NCBI GenBank assembly: GCA_963170165.1
Contig: CAUJGQ010000047.1
Coordinates: 1-64,000 of the forward strand
Direction of reading: 5' to 3'
Origin: Chloroflexota bacterium
GTDB lineage: Bacteria > Chloroflexota > Dehalococcoidia > CAUJGQ01
Length of the DNA: 64,000 bases
A program made the position numbers and the translations under genes. The number at the start of each line of letters is the position of its first letter. Position 1 is the stretch's first letter. A model generated the notes under the pieces. The model made no database searches, was not told the origin of the DNA, and worked only from the letters and a program-made list of their open reading frames with translations. Shown here piece after piece: positions 27,793-36,516 of this stretch.

Positions 27793-28914
27793 ATGAGCAC
27801 CGGCAGCGCGCAATCTTACGTCCCAGGGCAGCAGTGGGCACAGCGGCCCGCGCATGCCGTGGGAATGGACGCCGGCGCACTGGCTGCCGCCGCTGCCTAC
27901 ACCGAGACACACGAGACCCCCTGGCCGCGCGATGTCGAGCAAGGGCTTCGCGCCACGCTGCTGGCCAATGAGGGGGAGCACGGCGCCATCATCGGGCCTA
28001 TGCGTCCGCGCGGCGGCGTGAACGGCCTCATCCTCCGCCACGGCTACATTGTCCACGAGTGGGGCGACACCGCGCGGGCTGACATGACCTTCAGTGTCAG
28101 CAAGAGCTTTGTCGCCACCATGGCAGGGCTGGCGCTGGATCGCGGCCTGCTCACGGACCTCGATGCACCGGTGCGCGCACTGGTGGACGACGGTGGCTTC
28201 GACGGTCCGCACAACGGCGCCATTACCTGGCGGCACCTGCTCCAGCAGACGAGCGAGTGGGAGGGGACGCTGTTCGGCAAGCCCGATCAGGTGGACCGCA
28301 ACCGCACGGTCGGCGGCGATACCCAGGCTGTGGCCAAGGGCAGCGCGCGGGAACTGCGGGTGCCCGGCACGTACTGGGAGTACAACGACGTGCGCGTCAA
28401 TCGCGCCTCGCTGGCGCTGCTGCGCGTGCTGCGCCGGCCGCTGCCGGAACTACTGCGGGGCGCGATCATGCAGCCGCTCGACGCATCAGACAGTTGGGAG
28501 TGGCACGGTTACACCAGCTCGTGGGTAGACATCGATGGTCAGCAGGTCCAGTCGGTCAGCGGTGGCGGTCATTGGGGCGGCGGCATGTTCATCAGCACAC
28601 GCGACCTAGCGCGTTTCGGCCTGCTGCACCTGCGCCGCGGTAACTGGAACGGCCGGCAACTGCTGTCCGAGCGCTGGATCGATATCGCCACCACGCCCTG
28701 CACCGTGAAACCGGAGTACGGCTGTATGTGGTGGCTGAACACCGGCCGGGGCCAGGCGCCGAGCGCGCCGGCGTCCAGCTTCTTTGCGCTGGGGGCGGGC
28801 AGCAATGCGCTGTGGATTGACCCCGAGCACGACATCATCGCGGTCGTGCGCTGGCTGGCGCCGGGCGCGCTGGACGGGTTTGTTGCGCGCGTGCTGGCGG
28901 GTGTGCGGTCGTAG
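27793..28914 (+). CDS. Serine beta-lactamase-like hydrolase (class C / esterase family)
   Basis: A 373-residue beta-lactamase-family serine hydrolase. The nucleophile motif Ser101-x-x-Lys104 is in FSVSKSF, the YxN motif is YND in YWEYNDVRVN, and SGGGHWGGGMFIST matches the third conserved region. No signal peptide is visible, so it is probably a cytoplasmic esterase/peptidase rather than an antibiotic beta-lactamase. ATG at 27793 follows GGAGGGA. A -10-like TATACA lies at 27728-27733. Confidence 0.85.
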   Translation: MSTGSAQSYVPGQQWAQRPAHAVGMDAGALAAAAAYTETHETPWPRDVEQGLRATLLANEGEHGAIIGPMRPRGGVNGLILRHGYIVHEWGDTARADMTFSVSKSFVATMAGLALDRGLLTDLDAPVRALVDDGGFDGPHNGAITWRHLLQQTSEWEGTLFGKPDQVDRNRTVGGDTQAVAKGSARELRVPGTYWEYNDVRVNRASLALLRVLRRPLPELLRGAIMQPLDASDSWEWHGYTSSWVDIDGQQVQSVSGGGHWGGGMFISTRDLARFGLLHLRRGNWNGRQLLSERWIDIATTPCTVKPEYGCMWWLNTGRGQAPSAPASSFFALGAGSNALWIDPEHDIIAVVRWLAPGALDGFVARVLAGVRS

Positions 28915-28938
28915 CTTCTCCGGGCGCGACCGGACAGC

Positions 28939-28953
28939 TACCATTTCCGCATG
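28939..28953 (+). promoter_or_regulatory. Leaderless promoter (-10 TACCAT)
   Basis: TACCAT (28939-28944) ends six bases before the ATG at 28951; no Shine-Dalgarno is present. TTCTCC at 28916-28921 is a weak -35 at 17 bases. Confidence 0.5.
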
Positions 28954-29961
28954 CCGATTGCACGCCGGACGCTGGCCCAACTCCGCGACGTTCTCTCCAC
29001 CTGGGGGCTGGCGGACGCCGCCATCCACGACATCCGCTCAGGACGGGTCAACACCCACTGGCGTGTGGAGACCGGCGCCGAGCGCTATGCACTCCGCCGC
29101 TATGCCGGCCACCGCCGCATCGAAAGCATCGCCTTCGAACACGCGCTGCTGTGGCACGTCGAGCAGAAGGGCTGGCCCGTGGCGATGGCGTTGCCGTCCC
29201 GCTCCGGCAGTATGGTGGTCGAGCGCGACGGCAACCACTTTAGCCTGTTTCCGTTTCTGGAGGGCAGGCGGGCGCCCTATGACAGCCTCAGGCATGTCCA
29301 GCGCAAGGGCGCAGCGCTGGCGGTGCTGCACGCCGACATGGCAGATTGGGACGGCCCAATCCGCCGTGACGGGGTGGGGCGGGTGATGGAACTGGACATC
29401 CTCGCCCAGTCGGCAGGAGCGGAGTCGTTCACCGCACTGCTAGACAGGTACGCGGCCGTCGACGCGGCCGGCGCAGCAGCATGGCGGACCGCCCGCGCCG
29501 CCAACCTGCGCACGCTGGTGGATCTCGATTTCTACCCACTGCCGCTGGTACCCGTGCACGGTGACTTCCACACCGACAACATGCTGTGGCGCGGCCAGGA
29601 ACTAACCGGGCTGCTGGACTTTGATTGGGCACACGTCGATGCACGGGTGGCAGATATCGCCCGCAGTATCTGGCTGGACTGTGCGGAAGGCCCGGCGTAC
29701 GAGGCGCTCAGCCCGCAGGCGGTTGCACGCTTCATCCACGGATACACCACGCTCGCCACCCTCACTGCCGCCGAACAGGCACTGATCCTGCCCTTGGTGG
29801 AGGCTGGCCTGTACTGGCACGCCGCCTACCGGCTGGCCGAATGGACGGCCGGTAGGGAAGAGGCGCTGCGTGGGGTACAGCGCACCCTCACCCGCCGCCT
29901 GCCGCTGCTACGCGCGCACTGGGCCGGTTTGGAGGCGGCCGTGCGCGCCGGGGTGCGGTGA
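28951..29961 (+). CDS. Aminoglycoside-phosphotransferase-family small-molecule kinase
   Basis: A 336-residue APH/ChoK-like kinase. The catalytic loop is HGDFHTDN (His203 to Asn210, Asp205 the base), followed by the metal-binding DFDWAHVD. An N-lobe with VNTHWRVE and YALRRY is present. Relatives include homoserine kinase II (ThrB2-like), choline kinase and antibiotic kinases; the substrate is not evident. No ribosome site is seen and a -10 hexamer lies six bases before ATG. It converges on terC. Confidence 0.82.
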   Translation: MPIARRTLAQLRDVLSTWGLADAAIHDIRSGRVNTHWRVETGAERYALRRYAGHRRIESIAFEHALLWHVEQKGWPVAMALPSRSGSMVVERDGNHFSLFPFLEGRRAPYDSLRHVQRKGAALAVLHADMADWDGPIRRDGVGRVMELDILAQSAGAESFTALLDRYAAVDAAGAAAWRTARAANLRTLVDLDFYPLPLVPVHGDFHTDNMLWRGQELTGLLDFDWAHVDARVADIARSIWLDCAEGPAYEALSPQAVARFIHGYTTLATLTAAEQALILPLVEAGLYWHAAYRLAEWTAGREEALRGVQRTLTRRLPLLRAHWAGLEAAVRAGVR

Positions 29962-29995
29962 GCCGGGTTGTCCCAGCTCACCGGCGCCATGGGTC

Positions 29996-30958
29996 TTATT
30001 CGCTCACCGCTACGCCCGCCGGCTCCTCGGCGCCGTCGCGGCGGCGGGCCAGCACCGAAGCGCTGATTGCCACGCCCAGCACCACGACGATCACCGCCAG
30101 CGACACCAGCGCCGGGATCTTGTAGACGTCCACCAGCAGCATTTTGGCGCCCACGAACACCAGCACGCCGGCCAGCGCGGGCTTGAGGTACTTCAGCCCG
30201 GCCAGGTAGCCGCTCAGCACGAAGTACAGCGCGCGCAGGCCAAGGATAGCGAAGATGTTAGAGGTGAAGACGATGAACGGGTCCTCGGTGACGGCGAAGA
30301 TGGCGGGGATCGAGTCCACCGCAAAGACCAGGTCAGTGCTTTCAATCAGCAGCAGCACCAGGAACAGCGGCGTCATCGTCAGCCTGCCGAGGTGACGGAC
30401 GAAGAACTTCTGCCCGTGATAGTGGTGCGTGGCCGGGAAGAAGCGCCGCGCCAGGCGTACCAGCCGGTTATGCTCCAGATCCGGTGCTTCTTCGGTGTCC
30501 TTGAGGAACTTGATGCCGGTGAAGATCAGGAACGCACCGAAGATGTAGATGATCCAGTGGAATGAGCCGAGCAGCGCCGCCCCCACGGCGATCAACACGG
30601 CTCGCATCACCAGTGCGCCGAGGATGCCCCAGAACAGCACCCGGTGCTGATACTGCACCGGTACTTGGAAGGTTGCGAAGATGAGCAAGAACACAAAGAC
30701 GTTGTCGACGCTCAGCGACTTCTCAATCAGGTAGCCCGTCGTCCACTCCAGCCCGCGCTGCGAGCCCGAGAACACGTACACGCCGATGTTGAACAACACC
30801 GCCAGGCCGATCCAGACCGCACTCCAGATCAGCGCCTCGCGGCGGCTGACGGCGTGGGCGTGCCGGTGGAAGACGCCCAGATCCAGCGCCAGCATCCCGG
30901 CGACAAACGCCAGAAACAGCGTCCAGGGCAGAACAGAGGACAGGTCAAACGCAGGCAA
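29996..30958 (-). CDS. TerC/Alx-family membrane protein (probable Mn2+ exporter)
   Basis: A 320-residue integral membrane protein of the TerC family with about eight to nine helices. Family motifs: LALDLGVFHRHAH, EKSLSVDNVFVFLLIF and LIESTDLVFAVDSIPAIFAV, whose acidic residues are thought to bind metal. The start is a TTG at 30958 with GGGAGG seven bases upstream; the longer in-frame sequence belongs to the leader. The leader holds a manganese-sensing yybP-ykoY riboswitch, which strongly supports a role in Mn2+ export or supply to exported enzymes. Confidence 0.92.
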   Translation of the reverse strand: MPAFDLSSVLPWTLFLAFVAGMLALDLGVFHRHAHAVSRREALIWSAVWIGLAVLFNIGVYVFSGSQRGLEWTTGYLIEKSLSVDNVFVFLLIFATFQVPVQYQHRVLFWGILGALVMRAVLIAVGAALLGSFHWIIYIFGAFLIFTGIKFLKDTEEAPDLEHNRLVRLARRFFPATHHYHGQKFFVRHLGRLTMTPLFLVLLLIESTDLVFAVDSIPAIFAVTEDPFIVFTSNIFAILGLRALYFVLSGYLAGLKYLKPALAGVLVFVGAKMLLVDVYKIPALVSLAVIVVVLGVAISASVLARRRDGAEEPAGVAVSE

Positions 30959-31019
30959 CGGAACACACCTCCCGCGGAGACACGGCAAGACCCCGGCCGT
31001 ACCCGCATGTGGATACTGC
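30959..31019 (-). promoter_or_regulatory. Expression platform: hairpin over the terC ribosome site
   Basis: Between riboswitch and start codon, CTCC-GCG-GGAG can pair so that the GGGAGG ribosome site is masked; GTATCC/GGGTAC and ACGGC/GCCGT form two further small stems. No T-run is present, so control of translation initiation is more likely than termination. Inference from base pairing. Confidence 0.45.
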
Positions 31020-31125
31020 CAGGGTCTCACCACACGGAAGCTGCTCCGTGCCCGCCGCCGCCCCGAGCTATCGGGGGTGATGACGAAGGCGGGCCGCCCA
31101 CGATGGGCGCAGGTTACTCCCCCTG
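31020..31125 (-). ncRNA. yybP-ykoY manganese riboswitch
   Basis: Reading the minus strand, P1 pairs CAGGG (31125-31121) with CCCTG (31024-31020). Immediately inside are GGAGTA and GTGAGA, the conserved L1 sequences. P3 pairs GCCCGCC with GGCGGGC and encloses the conserved CGTCATCAC loop and a CCCCGA/TCGGGG hairpin; a CACGGA/TCCGTG hairpin precedes the 3' strand. A -10 TATTCT (31143-31138) places the transcript start near 31131. It sits directly upstream of terC, the classic target. Confidence 0.85.
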
Positions 31126-31179
31126 ATGCACCATTCCAGAATACCGGATCAGGGGTGCGCGGCGCATTACCCTGTCGCG

Positions 31180-33759
31180 CTATTCCTCTGCCTGCACCCC
31201 GTTCGTACCGGGCACGTGGCCGGCCGGGTTATGCCCCGCTCGCGCCCCGCTTCCCCGCCCGGGCGCCGCACCGTTGACGGTACGGCCGCGTTTGGGCCCG
31301 GCATCCTCGTCAGCGCCCGCTACACCTTCGATCACGGAGATGGAGACGATTCGGTCGCCCGGCGCCGGCTTCATGACCGACACACCCTCCGCGGCACGGC
31401 CGGTCTGGCGAATGCTGTCCAGCGTGGTGCGCAGGACGATGCCATCTTGAGATATCAGCATCAACTCGCCGGTGCCATCCACAATGCGAGCGGCGGCCAC
31501 CGGTCCGGTCTTGTCGGTCACCTTGAAACCGATCACACCACTTCCGCCGCGGCCTGACTGGCGGTAATCCGCGACCCGCGTGCGCTTGCCGTAGCCGTTG
31601 GCGCTCAGCGTCAGCAACTCGACTTTCGCCTTCGGGTCCGCGACTTCCATTGAGACGACCGCATCTCCGGCATCCAGACGCATGCCGCGTACGCCGCCAC
31701 TGGCGCGTGAGGCCATGCGCAGGTCCGCCACTTTGAAGCGGATGGTCTGGCCCTGCGCCGTGGTCATAAGCACGTCGTCAACGGACTTCGCCATGCGCGC
31801 GGAGATCAGCTCGTCACCGCTCTCCAGATTCATCGCGATCAGGCCTTGCCGCCGTACCTGCTCGAACTCAGCGAGGCGGGTACGCTTGATCTCGCCCAGC
31901 TTGGTGCCCAACACCAGGCAATCTCCCTCGAAGTTCGAGGTCGCGATGATCGCCGTCACCAACTCACCTTGCTCAATATCCACGACGTTAATCAGCGGGA
32001 TGCCCTTTGCGGTGCGGCCGGCGTCTGGCACCTCGTGGACACGGAGCGGAAAGACGCGGCCACGATCGGTGAAGAACAGCACGTGCGCGTGCGTACAGGC
32101 GACGACCAGCCGGCGGACGGCGTCTTCCTCGCGGGTCTGCATGCCGATGATGCCCTTGCCGCCGCGGCGCTGGCGCTTGTAGGTGTCAAGTGGCACCCGC
32201 TTGATGTAGCCGCGATTGGAAAGGGTGACGACGACATCCTGATGGGGAATCAAGTCCTCGTCGGAGAAGTCCTCCAACTCCTGGTCAACAATCTGGGTGC
32301 GGCGCTCGTTGCCGTGCTTCTTCTTGAGCTCGTTGGACTCGCTCTTGATCACGCCGTCAATCTTGGCGGGATTGGCAAGCAGATCTTCCAGATAGGCGAT
32401 ACGCTTGCGCAGCTCGTCATACTCGTCCTGAAGTTGCTTGCGCTCCAGCGCGGCCAGCCGCCGCAGCTGCATATCGAGGATCGCCTGCGCCTGCCGGTCG
32501 CTGAAACCGTAGGCGGGCTCCATGAGCTGCACTTTCGCTTCGGCAGCGGAGGGAGCGCCACGGATCAGGGCGATGATCCGGTCAAGCATGTCGATGGCGC
32601 GCAGCAGCCCTTCGAGGATGTGGGCGCGCTCCCGCGCCTTCGCCAGGTCAAACTCCGTGCGGCGACGGATCACCTCGCGACGGAACGTGATGAAGTGCTT
32701 GAGCGCCGCTGGCAGGTTGACGGTCTGCGGCCGGCCATCGACCAGACAGAGCATGTGGACGCCGAAGCTGCTCTGCATGGAGGTGTGCTTGTACAGGGAG
32801 TTGAGCACGGTCTTGGGGCTGGCCCCGCGCGACAGCTCAATCACCATCCGCATCCCAGTGCGGTCCGACTCGTCGCGCAGGTCGGAGATGCCGTCGATGC
32901 GCTTGTCTTTGACCAACTCGGCGATCTTCTTGAGCAACTCCGCCTTGTTCACCTGAAACGGCAACTCAGTGACCACAATCTGCTGGCGGCCGCCGCGAGG
33001 CATGTCTTCGATCAGCGAGCGGGCGCGGATGACTACCTTGCCCCGGCCAGTGCCGTAGGCCTGGGTAATTCCGGCGCGGCCGATGATGACACCAGCGGTA
33101 GGGAAGTCCGGCCCGCGCACGATTTTGAGCAGATCATCAGTGGCGGTGTCGGGTTTGTCGATCAAGCGCACGATGGCGTCACAGATTTCGCCCAGGTTGT
33201 GCGGGGGGATGTTGGTGGCCATACCCACGGCGATACCGGAGGAGCCGTTCACCAGCATGTTCGGCAGCCGCGCGGGCAGCACCACCGGCTGCTGTTCGGA
33301 GCCATCATAGTTGTCCACCATGTCGACGGTGTTCTTCTCGATGTCGACGAGCATCTCATCGGCAATCGCCGCCAGCCGCGCTTCGGTGTAACGCTGCGCT
33401 GCCGGCGGGTCACCGTCGACCGAGCCGAAGTTGCCCTGGCCATCAACCAGCGGGTAGCGCATCGACCACTCCTGGGCCATACGCACCAGGGTGTCGTAGA
33501 TCGGGCCGTCACCGTGGGGGTGGTACTTACCCATCACCTCGCCAGTGATCTTGGCGCTCTTGCGGTAGGCGGTGGTGGAGCGCAGACCCAGTTCATACAT
33601 CGAGTAGAGGATGCGGCGTTGTACGGGCTTGAGGCCGTCCCGTACATCGGGGATAGCGCGCGACATGATCACGCTCATGGCGTAATCGAGGTACGAGGCG
33701 CGCATCTCCTCTTCGATCTTGATCGGCTGAATCCGCCCACCGGGGGTCTGCGTGGTCAT
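31180..33759 (-). CDS. gyrA: DNA gyrase subunit A
   Basis: An 859-residue type II topoisomerase subunit that cleaves DNA. The breakage-reunion domain holds Tyr124 in AAQRYTEAR; the C-terminal beta-pinwheel has the GyrA box QRRGGKG, marking it as GyrA and not ParC. The residue matching E. coli Ser83 is Gly85 ([10 protein letters not shown]), with Asp retained four residues on. GAGG lies seven bases before the ATG. The C-tail is Gly/Arg rich. gyrB is not in the window. Confidence 0.96.
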   Translation of the reverse strand: MTTQTPGGRIQPIKIEEEMRASYLDYAMSVIMSRAIPDVRDGLKPVQRRILYSMYELGLRSTTAYRKSAKITGEVMGKYHPHGDGPIYDTLVRMAQEWSMRYPLVDGQGNFGSVDGDPPAAQRYTEARLAAIADEMLVDIEKNTVDMVDNYDGSEQQPVVLPARLPNMLVNGSSGIAVGMATNIPPHNLGEICDAIVRLIDKPDTATDDLLKIVRGPDFPTAGVIIGRAGITQAYGTGRGKVVIRARSLIEDMPRGGRQQIVVTELPFQVNKAELLKKIAELVKDKRIDGISDLRDESDRTGMRMVIELSRGASPKTVLNSLYKHTSMQSSFGVHMLCLVDGRPQTVNLPAALKHFITFRREVIRRRTEFDLAKARERAHILEGLLRAIDMLDRIIALIRGAPSAAEAKVQLMEPAYGFSDRQAQAILDMQLRRLAALERKQLQDEYDELRKRIAYLEDLLANPAKIDGVIKSESNELKKKHGNERRTQIVDQELEDFSDEDLIPHQDVVVTLSNRGYIKRVPLDTYKRQRRGGKGIIGMQTREEDAVRRLVVACTHAHVLFFTDRGRVFPLRVHEVPDAGRTAKGIPLINVVDIEQGELVTAIIATSNFEGDCLVLGTKLGEIKRTRLAEFEQVRRQGLIAMNLESGDELISARMAKSVDDVLMTTAQGQTIRFKVADLRMASRASGGVRGMRLDAGDAVVSMEVADPKAKVELLTLSANGYGKRTRVADYRQSGRGGSGVIGFKVTDKTGPVAAARIVDGTGELMLISQDGIVLRTTLDSIRQTGRAAEGVSVMKPAPGDRIVSISVIEGVAGADEDAGPKRGRTVNGAAPGRGSGARAGHNPAGHVPGTNGVQAEE

Positions 33760-33849
33760 GGGTGTCCTCGTCTCAGGTCATGCATGGGTGGCCCGCACGG
33801 CGCCGGGGCAGCGCCACGAGTGTGCGGCGGGGCGGCACGAACCAGCGTC

Positions 33850-34584
33850 TTAGCCGCGGGCGGGTGTCGCCTGGCGAGAGCGAGCGGCAGCATCGAGGAA
33901 GTCGCGGAACAGCGGACGGAACGGCTCTTCCACCTCATCGCGCTCCGGATGCCACTGCACGCCGACGACCCAGCGGTGGGCCGGGCTCTCCATCCCCTCC
34001 ACCAGCCCGTCCGGCGACATGGCGGAGATGACCAGCCCGTCGCCCAGCGCCTCAGGCAGCACCGCTTGGTGGTGGCGGGAGTTGGTGCGGATAGTGCCGG
34101 CGCCGATCAGCGCACTCAGCCGCGTCCCAGCGCGCACCTCGATATCGTGCCAGCGCGAGTCGCCGGCGCCACCCTCGAGCGCGCGGTGACCATCGCCATC
34201 GATGTGCTGCAACAGCGGGCCGCCCAGTGCAACGTTCAGCGCCTGGTGTCCGCGACAGATGCAGAACACCGGCAGGTCCCGTGCCATTGCCGCCTGAATC
34301 AGCCCGATCTCCAGGCCGTCGCGGGCATCGCTAATACCGGCAGTCTCGGGATGCGGCTCCTGATCGTAGCGGCTGGGATTGATATCCGGCCCGCCGGAGA
34401 TAATCACACCGTCAAGGTCCATCAAGAGCTGCTCGGCAGCCGCCGTCATCGCTGGATGGAGGTCCACCGGCTCGCCACCTGCCTCGCGCACCCGGTCATG
34501 GTACTTCTGATAGCTGAACGGGATGGTCTCAACAGGGAGGGAAGGAGCAAGGCTGCGGGTGATGCCGATGCGCGGAGCCGCCAT
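33850..34584 (-). CDS. Peptidase C26 / PuuD-like gamma-glutamyl hydrolase
   Basis: A 244-residue class-I glutamine-amidotransferase-fold hydrolase. Nucleophile Cys110 is in CICRGHQ and the partner His in VQWHPE; DGVIISGGPDINPSRY is typical of gamma-glutamyl-GABA hydrolases (PuuD family). ATG at 34584 has AGGAGG six bases upstream. Its promoter carries a perfect 16-bp palindrome between -35 and -10, so it is probably under a dedicated repressor. No putrescine-pathway partner gene is nearby, so the exact gamma-glutamyl substrate is open. Confidence 0.87.
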   Translation of the reverse strand: MAAPRIGITRSLAPSLPVETIPFSYQKYHDRVREAGGEPVDLHPAMTAAAEQLLMDLDGVIISGGPDINPSRYDQEPHPETAGISDARDGLEIGLIQAAMARDLPVFCICRGHQALNVALGGPLLQHIDGDGHRALEGGAGDSRWHDIEVRAGTRLSALIGAGTIRTNSRHHQAVLPEALGDGLVISAMSPDGLVEGMESPAHRWVVGVQWHPERDEVEEPFRPLFRDFLDAAARSRQATPARG

Positions 34585-34609
34585 CCAAAACCTCCTCATG
34601 TGCCGCTTC

Positions 34610-34638
34610 AGTATACCACAACGGCCGTTGTGTATGAA
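34610..34638 (-). promoter_or_regulatory. Promoter with a 16-bp palindromic operator in the spacer
   Basis: Minus strand: -35 TTCATA (34638-34633), 17-base spacer, -10 TATACT (34615-34610). The perfect palindrome CACAACGGCCGTTGTG occupies 34617-34632, i.e. almost the whole spacer. The surrounding 34600-34670 is noticeably AT-richer than the rest of the window. Confidence 0.65.
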
Positions 34639-34755
34639 AGCGAGATGTCTAATCTTAGTCTGTTATGACGAGTGCTGGTTGCCGGCTACAGACACAGCAA
34701 TGGCTGCCCGAGCACTCTGCCCGCGCAGCCACCGTGTCCCCGGAGCGAGGGGGGC

Positions 34756-35658
34756 TTACTCTTCGAAGTCGTCGTCGCCGCTGTCAGCCTCTGCGGTACG
34801 CTCGTATTCGGAGAAGCGCACCTCAGGGCCGGACTCGGTTTCGGTGTCGCCCTCCCACTCGCCGTCGCCGTCGCCTTCGGTGTCGTCTAGCTCGTCCTCT
34901 TCCAGGAGGCTGCGCAGCATGCTGTCCTTGGTGTAGGCGCGGACGCCCTGCTCAGTGGCAGGGAAGGACAGCCGGCCAACATTCTCGGGTGATTGGCGGG
35001 TCTCCTTGATGATGACGCGCGCCTTGTCGCCGCCCGGCGAGACGGCCGCGATGGCGGCAGCGTACTCGTTGCCGCTCTCCATCAGGCGGGTCAGCCGCAG
35101 CGCCAGCCGGGTTTCCAGCATGCCCAAATACTCACCGGCCAGAGATGCCACGGTGAGGGCGTTACCCTGCCGGCGCAGCTCCACCGAATCACCGGCCTGC
35201 ATATGCTGAAGCACGGCGCCGTCCGGCTGGACCAGATTGGCCACGCCGGTCTTGCCGGTTTCCTCGATGAACAGGTCCGGATCAACCTTCTGACGGCCTT
35301 CAATCGGGCCCGGCGCCGCCTCGCCCAACGCCTCCAGCCGCTGGAGGTTCTTCTTGGCGATAGCGTTGTTGCCGTCCCAGCGCAGCGTCTTACCATAGAC
35401 CGAGCGGGCGTCGCCATAGCGGCCCAACTCGGTGAAGGCCTTGCCCAGGCGGTTGTGCGCGTCGAGATAATGGCGGAACTGCTCGGGCCGGTTCTTGCGG
35501 ATCAGGTCGATTCCGTTGTCCTCGGCGGGGTACATCTGGATGATCTGGAGATTCTCGCGGGCAGCGTCATCCCACTGGCTTTGCGCGGCCAGCTTGATGG
35601 CGCGCTCGGCCCGCTGGCGCAGCACCGCGCTTGGGCTCTGATTGGTCTGGCTGGTCAT
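34756..35658 (-). CDS. TPR-like protein with acidic C-terminus
   Basis: A 300-residue probably cytoplasmic protein. Two to three tetratricopeptide-like helix pairs lie at about 15-105 (AERAIKLAAQSQWDDAAREN; AHNRLGKAFTELGRYGDARSVYGKTL split). A strand-rich middle (120-225) reads ADPDLF-like through VELRRQGNALTVASLAGEYLG, and the last ~50 residues are highly acidic (EEDELDDTEGDGDGEWEGD). ATG at 35658 has GAGG eight bases upstream. Function unknown; probably a protein-interaction factor. Confidence 0.75.
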   Translation of the reverse strand: MTSQTNQSPSAVLRQRAERAIKLAAQSQWDDAARENLQIIQMYPAEDNGIDLIRKNRPEQFRHYLDAHNRLGKAFTELGRYGDARSVYGKTLRWDGNNAIAKKNLQRLEALGEAAPGPIEGRQKVDPDLFIEETGKTGVANLVQPDGAVLQHMQAGDSVELRRQGNALTVASLAGEYLGMLETRLALRLTRLMESGNEYAAAIAAVSPGGDKARVIIKETRQSPENVGRLSFPATEQGVRAYTKDSMLRSLLEEDELDDTEGDGDGEWEGDTETESGPEVRFSEYERTAEADSGDDDFEE

Positions 35659-35829
35659 GTGCGTGTCCTCGTATAGATGAGGCAACGCCGGCCGGCCCGG
35701 GGAGTCGGGGGGCCGCCGGCGTACGTGCGTTCCTTTGGCTCAACGCGGGGATTGTAGCCCGCAGCCATCAGCGTAGCAAGAACCGGACTGCCAGCGCTGC
35801 GCCTGCTCGCGCCAGCGCAGAGGGATGCC

Positions 35830-35844
35830 TATACTCGAAGGGTG
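35830..35844 (+). promoter_or_regulatory. Leaderless promoter (-10 TATACT)
   Basis: TATACT (35830-35835) ends six bases before the GTG at 35842; GAAGG abuts the start and is too close to act as a ribosome site. Confidence 0.5.
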
Positions 35845-36516
35845 GACCCGCTGGAACAGGATGTCCGCCGGATTCTCCTGAGCCTCGGGCCGCTGCCACC
35901 GTCCCGGCCCCGGCCAGCGCTGGTGATTCTGTGCGGCGTCCCCGGCAGCGGCAAGAGCACCGTCGCCCACGCGCTCGCCGGCCGCGCGGCCGTAGCGCTG
36001 GTACAAAGCGATCAGGTGCGTAAGCTGCTGGTGGCGGTGCCGCAGTATACAACCGAAGAGAGCGCGCGGGTGTTCGGCGCGCTGCACGTGGCCGTGGAAC
36101 GGCTGCTGCGGGCAGGTATCTCCGCCATCGTGGACGCCACCAACCTCCAAGAACAGCATCGGGCGCCGTTGCGCGTGATCGCCGCGCGATGTGGCGCACG
36201 CTGGCGGGTGGTCGTGGTGACGGCCTCCGAGCGGTCCATCCGGCAGCGGCTGCGGGCGCGGAGCGCGGGTCAGCGGGAGGCGTTCGACGTGTCGGACGCA
36301 GGAGAAGCGGTCTATGAGTTGCTGCGCGCGCGGGTCGAGCCGGTGCGCGGCCCGCACATGGTGATTGATACGGAGCAGGATATGTCGCCCGCGATTGCGG
36401 CGCTAGCCGGCTGGCTGGAGGATGGCATCTCGCCCGCGCACTCCCCCCAGCGCCCGGCCGAAACCCAACGCGGGCCAGCCGCCCCGGACGGCCGGGGTGA
36501 GGGGGATCAACGATGA
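35842..36516 (+). CDS. P-loop kinase-like ATPase (AAA_33 / zeta-toxin fold)
   Basis: A 224-residue P-loop protein. Walker A is GVPGSGKST (32-40), QSDQVRKLL follows, and IVDATNLQEQHR matches the second motif of AAA_33 nucleotide/polynucleotide kinases; Arg-rich RQRLRARS resembles the lid. It likely phosphorylates a small molecule or nucleic-acid end. The GTG start has no ribosome site but a -10 six bases upstream. Its stop overlaps the next ATG (ATGA). The C-terminal 30 residues are low-complexity. Confidence 0.75.
   Translation: MDPLEQDVRRILLSLGPLPPSRPRPALVILCGVPGSGKSTVAHALAGRAAVALVQSDQVRKLLVAVPQYTTEESARVFGALHVAVERLLRAGISAIVDATNLQEQHRAPLRVIAARCGARWRVVVVTASERSIRQRLRARSAGQREAFDVSDAGEAVYELLRARVEPVRGPHMVIDTEQDMSPAIAALAGWLEDGISPAHSPQRPAETQRGPAAPDGRGEGDQR

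Noticed and set aside
27793-28914. An antibiotic-resistance beta-lactamase
   Set aside because: No signal peptide and only generic serine-hydrolase motifs; an esterase/peptidase-type role is more likely.
31846-34668. A 940-codon plus-strand open frame opposite gyrA
   Set aside because: Antisense shadow caused by GC-rich codon bias; no domain likeness, and gyrA is unmistakable.
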